From NCBI GenBank assembly GCA_963796125.1, contig CAWCKM010000049.1, forward strand, positions 61,459 through 125,458: a DNA stretch of 64,000 nt, in the 5' to 3' direction. The notes below the pieces were generated by a model. That model made no database searches. It was not told the origin of the DNA and saw only the letters and a list, made by a program, of their open reading frames with translations. The translations under genes were made by a program, and so were the position numbers. Numbering within the stretch: position 1 is the stretch's first letter; each line of letters begins with the position of its first letter. Positions 45,327-54,613 of this stretch are shown piece after piece. This stretch comes from DASPRG01 sp963796125 (lineage in GTDB: Bacteria; Nitrospirota; Thermodesulfovibrionia; Thermodesulfovibrionales; SM23-35).

Positions 45327-45968
45327 TCATTTCAGAATTTCTCCTGTCTCCTTATACCAAAGGAGGAGGTCAAGGTGTGAAAGAGGTATATGCATCTGTT
45401 TTGAAAAGGCAGCCATCCTTTTCTCAATATCCAGATATTTTGCTCTGCTAAGAGATTCAGGGACTTCACTTATTACCTTCAAGTTTTTCAAGTTTTTCAA
45501 AATATGTCTGTCAAGAATAGCAATGTCTTCTCCGAATCCAATATTTCTCAAAAAATGACTCGCTTCCTTATAGCCAAATCCGGTTATATTTTTGACTAAC
45601 CAATCCCTGCATTCGTAAATATCTTTGAATTGACCGATAGCAGGTTTAATGCAAATCTTTCCGTTCTTCGAGAAGAAATTTCTTGCCTTCACAAGATACG
45701 CTGCCTTTTTATTTTTAAACCTTACATCATTTATTCTTTCTGTAATCTCTTTGTCAGATCCTCTGAACAGCAGGCCCATCTCTTTTAGTCGGTTTATTGC
45801 GTTATAGCAGACTTTTGCCTTTGATTGGGGGGTAAAGATGCAGAAGGACAACTCCTCGAAGATTTCTTCATCTTGTCCCTTCACCCATAGCTCTTTGAAT
45901 TCCTGCAATCTTCTGAGGATTTCCCCCTTTTTTAAATCATAAATCCTCTTCAGATATGGGAGACTTAT
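45327..45968 (-). CDS. Ogg2-type 8-oxoguanine DNA glycosylase/lyase
   Basis: Base-excision repair enzyme of the archaeal-type Ogg family. SFCIFTPQSKAKVCYNAINR, then the helix-hairpin-helix NITGFGYKEASHFLRNIGFG with catalytic Lys, and the catalytic Asp in DIAILDRHILKNL. C-terminus HLDLLLWYKETGEILK. The frame is open up to 46076, but no start codon fits near SLPYLKRIYDLKKGEIL, where the family begins, so the start is unresolved (a lost ATG or an unusual codon). Confidence 0.72.
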   Translation of the reverse strand: MSLPYLKRIYDLKKGEILRRLQEFKELWVKGQDEEIFEELSFCIFTPQSKAKVCYNAINRLKEMGLLFRGSDKEITERINDVRFKNKKAAYLVKARNFFSKNGKICIKPAIGQFKDIYECRDWLVKNITGFGYKEASHFLRNIGFGEDIAILDRHILKNLKNLKVISEVPESLSRAKYLDIEKRMAAFSKQMHIPLSHLDLLLWYKETGEILK

Positions 45969-45984
45969 GGGGCCTCTACGATGA

Positions 45985-46221
45985 TTATTCTTTTTTCTTG
46001 AGTTTTTTATAGACTTCCTCTCCAACACATTGTTCCGCATACTTACACCACTGAATACATGACTCCAATTCCTCATAGATGGTGAATCCGCATCCCTTAC
46101 ATGTTACTGATACATCACCGGAGAAGACCTCAATTTCTCCAGCACATTCGGGGCATTTTTTAACCTTTAATGTAGGAGTTCCCCGGACATTGGCTGCTCC
46201 CGGACATTTATTATCAAGCAT
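45985..46221 (-). CDS. Small cysteine-rich zinc-ribbon protein
   Basis: About 78 residues from MLDNKCPGAANVRGTPTLKV. KKCPECAGEIEVFSGDVSVT CKGCGF is a zinc ribbon, followed by ESCIQWCKYAEQCVGEEVYK with three more Cys. Similar small proteins occur widely in anaerobes with no assigned role. It sits between fumarase and the glycosylase on the same strand. Confidence 0.7.
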   Translation of the reverse strand: MLDNKCPGAANVRGTPTLKVKKCPECAGEIEVFSGDVSVTCKGCGFTIYEELESCIQWCKYAEQCVGEEVYKKLKKKE

Positions 46222-46255
46222 TCTTCTCCTCCTCTGTATTCTAAAAGTTTTTTTC

Positions 46256-46834
46256 TTAAGGTAATCCAAGAAGCCTTTTTAATTCTTCATAGGACTTCTT
46301 CTCTATCTCTTCATGTAGGCTTCTGCCATGAGCATCCATCGTCACTATGGCAGGAAAATCCTGGACATCGAAAATCCACATCGCCTCTGCCATACCAAAA
46401 TCTTCGAGTTTCCAGACACCAGTCACCCTTTTTATCCTGTCTGCAAGATAAACAGCAGCACCACTAATGGTATGAAGGTATACACAACCATTATCTTTTA
46501 AGGCCTGAAGGGTCTTTCTGCCCATTCCACCTTTTCCCATCAATGCTCTTATCCCATAATCTGCTATAATCTGGTGTTCATACATCTCAACACGGATGCT
46601 GGTTGTTGGCCCTCCTGCAATGATATTGAAACCCTCTTCAGTTTTTCTTATGATAGGTCCGCAGTGATAAAGGACAGCTCCCTTGAGATTAACCGGTATA
46701 TCTTTTATGTCCGGTCTTTCATGGGAAAGAAATTTATGGATCTTGTCTCTTCCTGTTATTAGCTGACCACTTAATAGCACCCAATCACCGACATGCAGGG
46801 AAAGGACATCCTTTTTTGATAGAGGAAGCTTCAT
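46256..46834 (-). CDS. Class I fumarate hydratase, beta subunit (C-terminal domain)
   Basis: 192 residues from MKLPLSKKDVLSLHVGDWVL. LSGQLITGRDKIHKFL, GAVLYHCGPIIRK, IIAGGPTTSIRVEMYEHQII and RALMGKGGMGRKTLQAL mark the beta half of oxygen-sensitive Fe-S fumarase, which interconverts fumarate and malate. A longer in-frame start (46891) would overlap the alpha gene; the shorter is preferred. Encoded next to alpha as in anaerobes. Confidence 0.92.
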   Translation of the reverse strand: MKLPLSKKDVLSLHVGDWVLLSGQLITGRDKIHKFLSHERPDIKDIPVNLKGAVLYHCGPIIRKTEEGFNIIAGGPTTSIRVEMYEHQIIADYGIRALMGKGGMGRKTLQALKDNGCVYLHTISGAAVYLADRIKRVTGVWKLEDFGMAEAMWIFDVQDFPAIVTMDAHGRSLHEEIEKKSYEELKRLLGLP

Positions 46835-46884
46835 GATTTTTGTTTTCTCTTTCAACTTTGAACTTTCAACTCTGAACTTTTTTG

Positions 46885-47739
46885 CTACCATGTTAAGCTT
46901 GCCCTTCTATCTGCCCAGCAGGAGATGGAGACTTCGACGAAGTATGATGCCGGGTGCCTGTGGTTTACCCCTATCTTTACACCCATTGCCGTTGTTTTAC
47001 CGCCCAAACCGAGGGGGCCAATACCGAGCTGATTTATTTCGGCAAGAAGTCTCTTTTCGAGATCTGATAATATCTTGTTGTTGTTTTTTTCTTTAAGGTT
47101 TCTCATGAGCTGGTACTTTGCAAGCCTTGTCACCTGATCCCTTGATGCCCCTATCCCTATTCCAAGGATGTAAGGTGGACATGCCCTGCCTTGAGCCCGG
47201 AATATTGCATCAAGCGCGCACCTTCTTACGCCATCGAAATCTCGCTCTGCCTTTAATTCCTCAAATGGAAGCTTGTAGAGCTGACTTACATTTTCGCAAC
47301 CGGAACCTTTTAACATGAGTTCTACAGTGGTTGTGTTATCCTGAGACTCCTCAAAGTAAATAATGGGAAAACCAATACCTGTGTTGTCCCCTGAATTTTT
47401 GTCACTAAGGATATCGACAGCGTTAGGTCTTAACGGAACCTCCTCTGTTGCAATCCTCGTAGCCCTTATGATTGTGTTTTGGATATCGAGCTGGCTCTGT
47501 TTCCTTGGAACTTTCACAAAAAAAACAGGCACACCCGTATCCTGGCAGAGAGGTCTTTCCGTTTTCCGCGCAATTCTTATATTCTCAAGGATTGCTGACA
47601 ATGCAGTCTTTGAAGCTGATCCATCTTTTTCAGCTTTTGTCGAGCGCCTTAAGGCGTCTTCAACGTCTTGCGGCAAGGACGTTGCAGCCTTTCTATAGAG
47701 TTTAACAATTCCTTCCTGAAGGGTTCCCATTTCACCCAT
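46885..47739 (-). CDS. Class I fumarate hydratase, alpha subunit
   Basis: 284 residues. The three [4Fe-4S] ligand cysteines lie in ERPLCQDTGVPVFFV, LMLKGSGCENVSQLYK and QGRACPPYILGIGIGASRDQ. The C-terminus GPLGLGGKTTAMGVKIG is typical. Works with the beta subunit in the TCA cycle or fumarate branch in the cytoplasm. Two in-frame ATGs (47739, 47730) could start it. Confidence 0.94.
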   Translation of the reverse strand: MGEMGTLQEGIVKLYRKAATSLPQDVEDALRRSTKAEKDGSASKTALSAILENIRIARKTERPLCQDTGVPVFFVKVPRKQSQLDIQNTIIRATRIATEEVPLRPNAVDILSDKNSGDNTGIGFPIIYFEESQDNTTTVELMLKGSGCENVSQLYKLPFEELKAERDFDGVRRCALDAIFRAQGRACPPYILGIGIGASRDQVTRLAKYQLMRNLKEKNNNKILSDLEKRLLAEINQLGIGPLGLGGKTTAMGVKIGVNHRHPASYFVEVSISCWADRRASLTW

Positions 47740-47800
47740 TTCATTATTATTTCATATTTCTTATAAAATTTTCGAAGGTGAATAATTTTTAATAAGGGTC

Positions 47801-47830
47801 TTGACTTTTTCTGCAACAACAAAATGATAG
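47801..47830 (+). promoter_or_regulatory. Candidate promoter of the SufR-like regulator
   Basis: TTGACT at 47801 and ATGATA/TGATAG at 47824-47830 with about 17 bases between. Good -35, poor -10; the region is very AT-rich. Confidence 0.3.
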
Positions 47831-47865
47831 TTTTTTAATAAAAATATTGCAAATATTTTAAATTT

Positions 47866-48525
47866 ATGCTATTATTGAGCGTGGTTACGTTTGTTAGTGA
47901 AAATCCCACACGAGAGAGGATACTATTTTTGCTCAAGAAAAAGGGTCCCCTTTCTATAGATGACCTAAGCAGACAGATGGGGATAACCCCAATGGGAATC
48001 AGGCAACACCTTATATCTCTTGAGAGAAAAGGGTTTGTAGATTATGTAGCAAGAAGGTACGGGGTTGGCAGGCCTGCATTCCTTTACAAACTAACAGAGA
48101 AGGCAGATGATCTCTTCCCGAAGGCATATCACAAGTTCATGTTAACTACCCTCAAAGAACTCGAAAAGAATGAAGGCCGGGACAAGGTAGAGGAAATATT
48201 CAGATGGCGCAAGGAAAAGATCCTGAAGGAAAGGAAAGACTCCCTTTCAGATAAAAAAAGTCTTCAAGACAGGGTGTATGCTTTGAAGGATATGCTCGAA
48301 TCGGACGGATATCTTGTTGACCTCGATATGGATGACAATAACTTTATTTTAAAAGAGTTCAACTGCCCAATCGCGAAGGTTGCTACGGAGTTTCGAGAAG
48401 CTTGCAAGTATGAGTTGCAAATATATAGGGAGCTCTTAAGGAAAGATATCACGCGCCAGGAATGCATGGCTGAAGGCAGCCCCTCCTGCACATATGTCAT
48501 TCCCAAAACCCCCCTGAGAGCTTAA
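47866..48525 (+). CDS. SufR-like winged-helix regulator with four C-terminal cysteines
   Basis: 219 residues. DNA-binding part: NPTRERILFLLKKKGPLSID, DLSRQMGITPMGIRQHLISL, VARRYGVGRPAFLYKLT. The C-terminal part has CPIAKVATEFREACKYELQI and TRQECMAEGSPSCTYVI, the cysteine layout of SufR/IscR-like Fe-S sensors. Divergent from the Fe-S fumarase, so it might regulate it, or Fe-S assembly; no suf genes are here. Confidence 0.85.
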   Translation: MLLLSVVTFVSENPTRERILFLLKKKGPLSIDDLSRQMGITPMGIRQHLISLERKGFVDYVARRYGVGRPAFLYKLTEKADDLFPKAYHKFMLTTLKELEKNEGRDKVEEIFRWRKEKILKERKDSLSDKKSLQDRVYALKDMLESDGYLVDLDMDDNNFILKEFNCPIAKVATEFREACKYELQIYRELLRKDITRQECMAEGSPSCTYVIPKTPLRA

Positions 48526-48613
48526 TCCTTTTCACTCCATCACATATAACTCCTTTCGAGATAGAAGCATTAAACTTGACTTTAGGGAGACATGGTTTTT
48601 ATTATTCTTTAAA

Positions 48614-48687
48614 CGGGGCGTAGCGCAGTCTGGTAGCGCACACGGTTCGGGACCGTGGTGTCGAAGGTTCAAATCCTTTCGCCCCGA
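48614..48687 (+). tRNA. tRNA-Pro (anticodon CGG)
   Basis: Acceptor stem CGGGGCG pairs with CGCCCCG, discriminator A. Anticodon stem CACGG/CCGTG with loop TTCGGGA gives CGG. T-arm GAAGG TTCAAAT CCTTT is complete. CCA is not encoded. Confidence 0.96.
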
Positions 48688-48689
48688 CT

Positions 48690-49703
48690 TTACCCACCGA
48701 TCCTTGACATAGGTCTTCTGGAGCATTCTTTGCTTTTCATCAGAGACAAGAGTTCAGTGAAACGTGATCCAATATCATGCCCCTTTGGTTTAACTTCGAT
48801 GGAGAGTTTGATGAGACGCTCAAGTTCATCATCAGGCGCGCCACCCCGGAGAGCTGGTTTTAGGTCAATCTCTGTTTCTGAGAAGAGGCAGGGTCTGAGC
48901 TTACCGTCAGCAGTCAATCGAAGGCGGTTGCATTCCCCGCAGAAATGATTGCTGATAGGACTGATAAAACCAATTACGCCAGGTGCATTATCAAACCTGA
49001 AGTATATTGCCGGCCCTGACCTTTTCATCTTTGCAGGGGTAAGGGTGCCGACACGTTCAACAATTGATTTTGTTTCTTCTACAGAGACAAATCTTTCAGG
49101 AGTCCACAGCCCTTCGGTTCCAAAGGGCATAAATTCTATGAACCTGATCTGATAGGGTAACTGCAAAGTTAGTTTTGCAAAATCCTCTATTTCATCACTA
49201 TTGAGTCCATGAATAGGAACCATATTGATCTTAATTGGCGTCAGCCCAGCCTTTTCAGCAGATTCAATCCCTTTCATTACAAGATTTAATTCTCCGCCTC
49301 TTGTTATTTCTTTGAACCTGTCTGACCGGAGAGAGTCAAGACTTATGTTGATCCTTTTCAACCCGGCCTCGACGAGTTTATCTGCATATCTTGACAAAAG
49401 AATACCATTGGTTGTCAGACTCAGATCTCTTATTCCGTCTATGTTGCTTATCTCTGAAATGAGATGGATGATATTTTTCCTTGCGAGTGGCTCCCCGCCG
49501 GTTATGCGTACTTTCTTTACCCCGATTCCTGTAGCAATCCTCACAATCCTGATTATTTCTTCGTAGCTGAGAATATCTTTATGATCCATCGGAATAATAC
49601 CGTCGGCAGGCATGCAATAGACACACCGCAAGTTGCACCTGTCAGTGATTGACACCCTCAGGTAATCAATAGTCCTCTGGTAACTATCTTTAATACCGCT
49701 CAT
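48690..49703 (-). CDS. moaA: GTP 3',8-cyclase MoaA
   Basis: Radical-SAM enzyme of molybdopterin synthesis, 337 residues. N-terminal cluster motif CNLRCVYCMPADG, then VRITGGEPLARKNI, LTTNGILLS and the C-terminal cluster FCGECNRLRLTADGKLRPCL. It ends with the typical RPMSRIGG, whose Gly-Gly tail is required in the family. Its stop abuts the 3' end of tRNA-Pro on the other strand. No other moa genes are in the window. Confidence 0.95.
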   Translation of the reverse strand: MSGIKDSYQRTIDYLRVSITDRCNLRCVYCMPADGIIPMDHKDILSYEEIIRIVRIATGIGVKKVRITGGEPLARKNIIHLISEISNIDGIRDLSLTTNGILLSRYADKLVEAGLKRINISLDSLRSDRFKEITRGGELNLVMKGIESAEKAGLTPIKINMVPIHGLNSDEIEDFAKLTLQLPYQIRFIEFMPFGTEGLWTPERFVSVEETKSIVERVGTLTPAKMKRSGPAIYFRFDNAPGVIGFISPISNHFCGECNRLRLTADGKLRPCLFSETEIDLKPALRGGAPDDELERLIKLSIEVKPKGHDIGSRFTELLSLMKSKECSRRPMSRIGG

Positions 49704-50626
49704 TTTTTCTTTTTTGGAATACTTTTCTCAATCTCTTCACTCTTTTTCTTTGCGAGTTCTGCCTCGCGGGATTCAGGGTAAATTTCTACAAGCTTCTCGA
49801 GGATGGTCTTTCCGGTCTTTTTATCTCCTATTTCAATAAAAGAAAATCCCTGCTTTAAAAGGGCGCCTTGAGCTTTTTCGCTTTTCGGATATTTTTTTAA
49901 TACAGCCTCATAGGCAAGGATTGCTGTTTCATAGTCTTTCTCACCATAGTATGTTTCTGCAATCCAGAACTGTGCATTGTCAGCGAGCTCATCCTGAGGG
50001 AACTCTTTCATAAAGGCCTCGAACTTTTCTCTGGCTTGTTTATATTTCTTATCTTTAAAGGCGTCATATGCTTCTTCGTACAGTGATACCTTGTCTCTTG
50101 ACTCTGCAGGTTTTGATAGCTGTTGAGGCGATTCTTTTTTGGTTTCTTCAGGTTTCTTTTTGGCTTCGCCCGGTTGGCTCTCCAGGTTTTTTAATCTTGT
50201 TTTTATCTCCTTAAGCTGGTCTTCCATACTTGCCATCTGCGCTTTGAGGAGAGTCATCTCTGAGGCTGAATCTTTCAATGTCTTTTCCGCCGAGTATTTA
50301 TTCTCATCAAATTTACCGGTAAGCATCTGTACGGTTTTTTCCACATCTGAAACCCTTGACTGGAGGTCTCCCTGATTTTCCCTGAAGGCCCGAAAGGCAT
50401 CTTCTTTTACGACACTTGTTGTTTTTTCTTTAAGGTCATTAACATCTTTTTTTAGCTCAAAAATTTCTTTCCTTGACAGGTTTGTATCGCCTTTGACAGT
50501 TTCAAAATCCGTTGTTGTAACACAACCGGTTATCATCAGCATAGCAAACAAGAGACAGTAAATACCATTCAGCCATAAATTTTGCATTTTCACTTTTAAC
50601 CCTTGTGCAGTAAACGGTTTTTTCAT
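49700..50626 (-). CDS. cpoB: Tol-Pal system protein YbgF/CpoB
   Basis: Last gene of the tol-pal operon. A signal segment (NGIYCLLFAMLMITGC) suggests a lipoprotein. Then a coiled coil (ELKKDVNDLKEKTTSVV), a linker rich in Lys/Glu/Pro and three TPR-like repeats (SLYEEAYDAFKDKKYKQARE; FWIAETYYGEKDYETAILAY; ALLKQGFSFIEIGDKKTGKT). ATG 50626 overlaps the pal stop (TAATG), which decides the start. It coordinates outer-membrane constriction with PBP1B in E. coli. Confidence 0.9.
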   Translation of the reverse strand: MKKPFTAQGLKVKMQNLWLNGIYCLLFAMLMITGCVTTTDFETVKGDTNLSRKEIFELKKDVNDLKEKTTSVVKEDAFRAFRENQGDLQSRVSDVEKTVQMLTGKFDENKYSAEKTLKDSASEMTLLKAQMASMEDQLKEIKTRLKNLESQPGEAKKKPEETKKESPQQLSKPAESRDKVSLYEEAYDAFKDKKYKQAREKFEAFMKEFPQDELADNAQFWIAETYYGEKDYETAILAYEAVLKKYPKSEKAQGALLKQGFSFIEIGDKKTGKTILEKLVEIYPESREAELAKKKSEEIEKSIPKKKK

Positions 50627-51198
50627 TATTTGCCTTTCCCCATCAAGGCGACAAAGTGCGCCCTTCGATTTTTCTGCCAGCACTCTTCTGTTTGTTCAGT
50701 ACAGAGAGGTTTTTCTTCACCATAGCTGATGATGTTGATTCTGCCGGCTGGTATGCCGAGTGCCACGAGATAATCTCTTGCTGCCTTTGCCCTTCTATCC
50801 CCCAGTGCAAGGTTATATTCATTGGTTCCCCGGTCGTCACAATGGCCTTCTATAAGCAGATCTGCAGACTTGTTTTTCATCAGCCATTCTGCTACGGATT
50901 GAAGTACCGGTTTTGCATCCGGTCGAATGTCATATTTGTCAAACTCAAAATGGATGTCTTCAAAGATGCTTTTTTCTTCAGCATACTTCGACATTTCTCC
51001 TTCTCCTGTTTCTATCTTTGCAATCTGCTGTTCTGTTATCTTTTCTTCAGGAACCTTTTGCTCCGCTCTTTCAGGTGCTTTTGCTCTGGTCTCCTCATGG
51101 GTGACGGACGGTTGCGGCTGGACTACTTTTCTTTGTGCACATCCGATAAGCATGTAACCAAAAAATAGGACTAATGCGAAAACCACAATCTTTTTCAT
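50626..51198 (-). CDS. pal: Peptidoglycan-associated lipoprotein Pal
   Basis: 190 residues. Lipobox in FGYMLIGCAQR, a Pro/Glu-rich linker and the OmpA-like domain: IHFEFDKYDIRPDAKPVL, LLIEGHCDDRGTNEYNLALG DRRAKAARDYL, INIISYGEEKPLC. It anchors the outer membrane to peptidoglycan and binds TolB. AGGAGG precedes the start. Confidence 0.96.
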   Translation of the reverse strand: MKKIVVFALVLFFGYMLIGCAQRKVVQPQPSVTHEETRAKAPERAEQKVPEEKITEQQIAKIETGEGEMSKYAEEKSIFEDIHFEFDKYDIRPDAKPVLQSVAEWLMKNKSADLLIEGHCDDRGTNEYNLALGDRRAKAARDYLVALGIPAGRINIISYGEEKPLCTEQTEECWQKNRRAHFVALMGKGK

Positions 51199-51220
51199 AT
51201 AACCTCCTCCATTTTAAATG

Positions 51221-52532
51221 TTAACTTGGTGACCATCTTGGATAAAAAGCCTTCATTTTCTTTGGTGTAATCCTTTTCTGGGCTTCCCCATTTGCCCTCA
51301 TGATATAGATTCCCTTTACTCCGTCCCTGTCTGACGTAAAGGTTATGAACCTTCCATCAGGAGAAAATGAGGGGTCTTCGTTATTCCCCTGCATTGTGAG
51401 CTGGATAAGTCCAGTCCCGTCAGGATTAACGATGCATATCTGGTTTGTCCCCCTTCTCCCTGAGAAAACAATTTTATCGCCTCTGGGTGACCAGTTCGGA
51501 GAGGTATTATAGGAACCTTCAAAGGTGATTCTCCTTATATCTGAACCATCTTTTCGCATGGTGTAAATCTGAGGGCTTCCTCCCCTGTCAGAAACAAAGG
51601 CAATATATTTACTGTCAGGAGAGATGGCTAGGTGATACCTCTATGCTCTGCGCTGAAGTCAGTTTGCTTATTGTATTGTTCCTCAGACTCATTGTGTAGA
51701 GATCAATGCTTCCATCCTTTGAAGAGGAAAAGATGAACTCATTTCCGTCTGATGACAGGTCACCGGCTATATTTGTGCCCTTCGAGGAAAAGACCTTTTT
51801 CACTGCTCTATTTGAAAAGTTTACCAGATATATTCCCCATTGTCTATTCCTCTCAGCAGAATAGATGAGTGAAGCAGCGTTCCTTGACCAATGGGGAGCA
51901 AGAATGAGGTTTTCTTTTAATCCAAGTTTCGTGATCCTTTTTCCATCCCAGTCCATAATATAAATATCTTTCATGCCACTGTCTTCTGCAACAAAGGCTA
52001 TCCTTGACCTGAAGATACCTGCTTCACCCGTAAGTGCCTTGTAGATATCATTTGCAATAGTATGGCCGAGCGGCCTGATCAGTTCCTTTCCTGCCTTATA
52101 CTCTTTTTTAAATATTTCTTTTGCCTCTAAAACATCAAAGAGGGATACTGGAAGCGTGAGTTCTTTTCCTTCTTTGACAGTTCCCTTAACAACCATTTCT
52201 ACTCCAAGCGGGGTCCAGTTACTTGGGTTGAACGGTTGAGAGGGGCCTTCTATGTAAGCAGCACTGTCAATACAAGTGAAGAGTCCTGTGAATTCGAGAT
52301 CATCCTTGATGATGCCGGAGAGTTCTTTCCCTGAGGCACCGCCAAAGTCGTATATGGCGATAGGAAGTTTTTTCAGGGCTGGTGAAGTGATATCAATATA
52401 GACCTTGGATTCAACAAGTGAAAAGCGTAGAGCGAAGAGCATAGTGCATAGAGTTATCAGTACAATGCATACAATATTGGTTTTTACTCTTTGCTCTTTG
52501 CCCTTTGCTCTCAGCTCTTTGCTTTTTGTCAT
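51221..52532 (-). CDS. tolB: Tol-Pal translocation protein TolB (one frameshift)
   Basis: Periplasmic beta-propeller protein. N-terminal D1 domain (PIAIYDFGGASGKELSGIIK) and propeller blades: SRIAFVAEDSGMKDIYIMDW, NLILAPHWSRNAASLIY, GNEFIFSSSKDGSIDLYTMS. The frame breaks at 51628-51631 (a CTAG on the plus strand). One base fewer gives EVSPAISPDSKYIAFVSDRG and the rest in 51221-51559 (SWSPRGDKIVFSGRRGTNQI type). About 436 residues, normal. Confidence 0.9.
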
Positions 52533-53216
52533 GGATAAAACCTTACCCCCATCTCCATCTCGTAAGGAGGCGGCGATAAAGGGCTTGCTTTTGTAAGAGC
52601 CTTGATTGCCGATTTATCAAAAAAGGAATTGCCTGAACTCTTCTCGATTTTCTGAATGGATATTGTGCCGTCCTTCATGATGCGTATCGCAATGATTGCC
52701 TCGAGATTCTTCTGTCCGAAAGCAGGCCAGTTCCACTGTTGACGTATTTCTTCACTTATCTTTCGTGTAATATTCATCAAAGAGAGACCCCTTCTCCCCC
52801 TGGACAGAGCTTAATCCAGAAGTACTTTTGCCGGTATTACCGCTTGCCTTAAGAGAGATCTCGGAGCGTAATTTAACCAGCCTCTCCACCTTTTTCTTTG
52901 CTGCTATGGCAGCTATCCTCTCCTCGACCACTTTCTCCATTTTTTTGTCTCTTTTTCTCAAGTCCTCTTTTTTCATGTCCTGCTTTGGGACAGCTTCTAC
53001 GACGGACGTATCTTTCAACGGTTTTGATAATCCTTTGCTTTCCCTGATATCCATAGTCTTCCCTTTCAATGCCGCAGGGCTGACAAGAGTCACAACATAG
53101 GGCGACGGCATCACGTGCTTATTAGATTGTCTTAAGAGAAGAAGAGCAACGCAGAGGAATGAAATGTGAATCGCCAGGGAAAGAGCCGTTATTTTCTGGA
53201 GACTTGGCTCCTTCAT
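52529..53216 (-). CDS. tolA: TolA/TonB-like periplasmic bridging protein (one frameshift)
   Basis: N-terminal TM segment ITALSLAIHISFLCVALLLL, a Lys/Glu-rich helical region (KKEDLRKRDKKMEKVVEERI) and, after a shift near 52770, a TonB-type C-terminal domain (RISEEIRQQWNWPA-like, then EAIIAIRIMKDGTISIQKIE, SSGNSFFDKSAIKALTKASP). Position between tolR and tolB supports TolA. It links inner and outer membranes. Confidence 0.88.
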
Positions 53217-53614
53217 TTCAGGGATATTTTGGGCTCCGTGACTATACCGAGTCTCTCTATTCCGGCATCCTTTATCTCGCCGATGACTTCGACGACAAGT
53301 CCGTAGGGTACACCCTTGTCGGCTTTAAGATAGACGTTGGGGTTCAATTTACTTATTGCCTCAAGCTTCTGCCTCATATCTGTTATTGAAACAGGATTGT
53401 CATTCATGTAAATGGCTCCGTCTTTCTTTATAGCCAAAGTTATCCTCTCCTCCGGCGGGAGGTCTTTTCCCTTTGCCTTTGGGAGATTAACATCTATACC
53501 CTGTTGAAGGAGAGGTGCTGTTACCATGAAGATGACAAGGAGGACGAGCATTACATCTACAAAAGGCGTTACATTTATTTCGGAAAGGACTCTTCTGTCT
53601 CTGTCTGCTTTCAT
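53213..53614 (-). CDS. tolR: Biopolymer transport protein TolR/ExbD
   Basis: 133 residues. INVTPFVDVMLVLLVIFMVT is the single TM helix with the essential Asp in PFVDVMLV. Periplasmic part PKAKGKDLPPEERITLAIKK and PNVYLKADKGVPYGLVVEV. Overlaps tolA by four bases. Proton channel partner of TolQ. Confidence 0.95.
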   Translation of the reverse strand: MKADRDRRVLSEINVTPFVDVMLVLLVIFMVTAPLLQQGIDVNLPKAKGKDLPPEERITLAIKKDGAIYMNDNPVSITDMRQKLEAISKLNPNVYLKADKGVPYGLVVEVIGEIKDAGIERLGIVTEPKISLK

Positions 53615-54246
53615 GGATTTTCTTTCGTGAAGAGGTCAAATAGCTCCTCTGAAAAATCCTCCATCTCGACAATCATCCTCCGGGCGACACTCAGATAGTA
53701 GTTATACGCGATTACCGCAGGAATAGCAGCGCCAAGTCCGGCGGCTGTCGCAATCAGAGACTCTGCTATGCCAGGTGCAACAATAGCAAGGGATGCTGCA
53801 CCGGCTGCACCAATGCCTCTAAAAGAGTTCATTATCCCCCAGACAGTTCCGAATAGCCCGATGAAGGGAGTCGTTGTCCCTGTTGTTGCAAGGAAATTGA
53901 GATACTTCTCGAGTTTTGCTGATTCAAGGGCCTCGTATCTTCTCAGCATCCTTTTGACCTCACTCTTGGAGGTATGCACTTCGTCCGAGTAAACAGATTT
54001 GAAGACATTCGCTATTGGACTGATGGTGAAATTCTTTGTTGCCTGGTAGAGTTCTTTAGTGTCCCTCCCTGATCTGTATGCCCTGAGGAACTGGTCGGTC
54101 TCTTTCTGTGCCTTTGAGAAATATCTATGTTTGAAGAATATTATTGCCCAGGAGACTACGGAGAAAAATAAAAGGAGTATTAAAACGCCTTTTACCATAA
54201 ATCCTGCCTGTAGAATTAACTGCAAAGCTGAATCTTTCATGATCAC
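53611..54246 (-). CDS. tolQ: TolQ/ExbB proton-channel protein
   Basis: 211 residues, three TM helices. GVLILLLFFSVVSWAIIFFK, the conserved TTPFIGLFGTVWGIMNSFRG and APGIAESLIATAAGLGAAIPAVIAYNYY (split for length) are family signatures. First gene of tolQ-tolR-tolA-tolB-pal-cpoB; four-base overlap with tolR. Confidence 0.95.
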   Translation of the reverse strand: MIMKDSALQLILQAGFMVKGVLILLLFFSVVSWAIIFFKHRYFSKAQKETDQFLRAYRSGRDTKELYQATKNFTISPIANVFKSVYSDEVHTSKSEVKRMLRRYEALESAKLEKYLNFLATTGTTTPFIGLFGTVWGIMNSFRGIGAAGAASLAIVAPGIAESLIATAAGLGAAIPAVIAYNYYLSVARRMIVEMEDFSEELFDLFTKENP

Positions 54247-54463
54247 CTCTATAATTTTTAAAAACTTTAAAAGAAATCAGAACAAAAAGTCAAATTAATT
54301 ACATTTAATGAAGTATTACCCTCTTTCCATATGCTTGCGCAATAAGGGGGGGAAATGCTCACTGAAGCTCTCACTGTTCTTAACTTTTTGACCGATCCTG
54401 TTATAATAATGACCACTGAATTTTGCAAATCACTTTGTATGATCTTTGTCCGCGTTCACTATT

Positions 54464-54553
54464 GGAGGGGTGGCCGAGTGGTTGAAGGCGACGGTCTTGA
54501 AAATCGTTGTAGGGGTGACTCTACCGTGAGTTCGAATCTCACCCCCTCCGCCA
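54464..54553 (+). tRNA. tRNA-Ser (anticodon TGA)
   Basis: GGAGGGG at the 5' end pairs with CCCCTCC; long variable arm as in class II tRNAs; loop CTTGAAA gives anticodon TGA. T-arm GTGAG TTCGAAT CTCAC. CCA is encoded (54551-54553), unlike tRNA-Pro here. Confidence 0.96.
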
Positions 54554-54613
54554 GCACTTTTTAAATGACAGAGCCCGATAAGTTTTTAGATAGGCCCACA
54601 CTTCCCAAACGAA

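Noticed and set aside
50656..51168. 170-codon plus-strand frame opposite pal
   Set aside because: Shadow of pal; no ribosome site and no recognisable domain.
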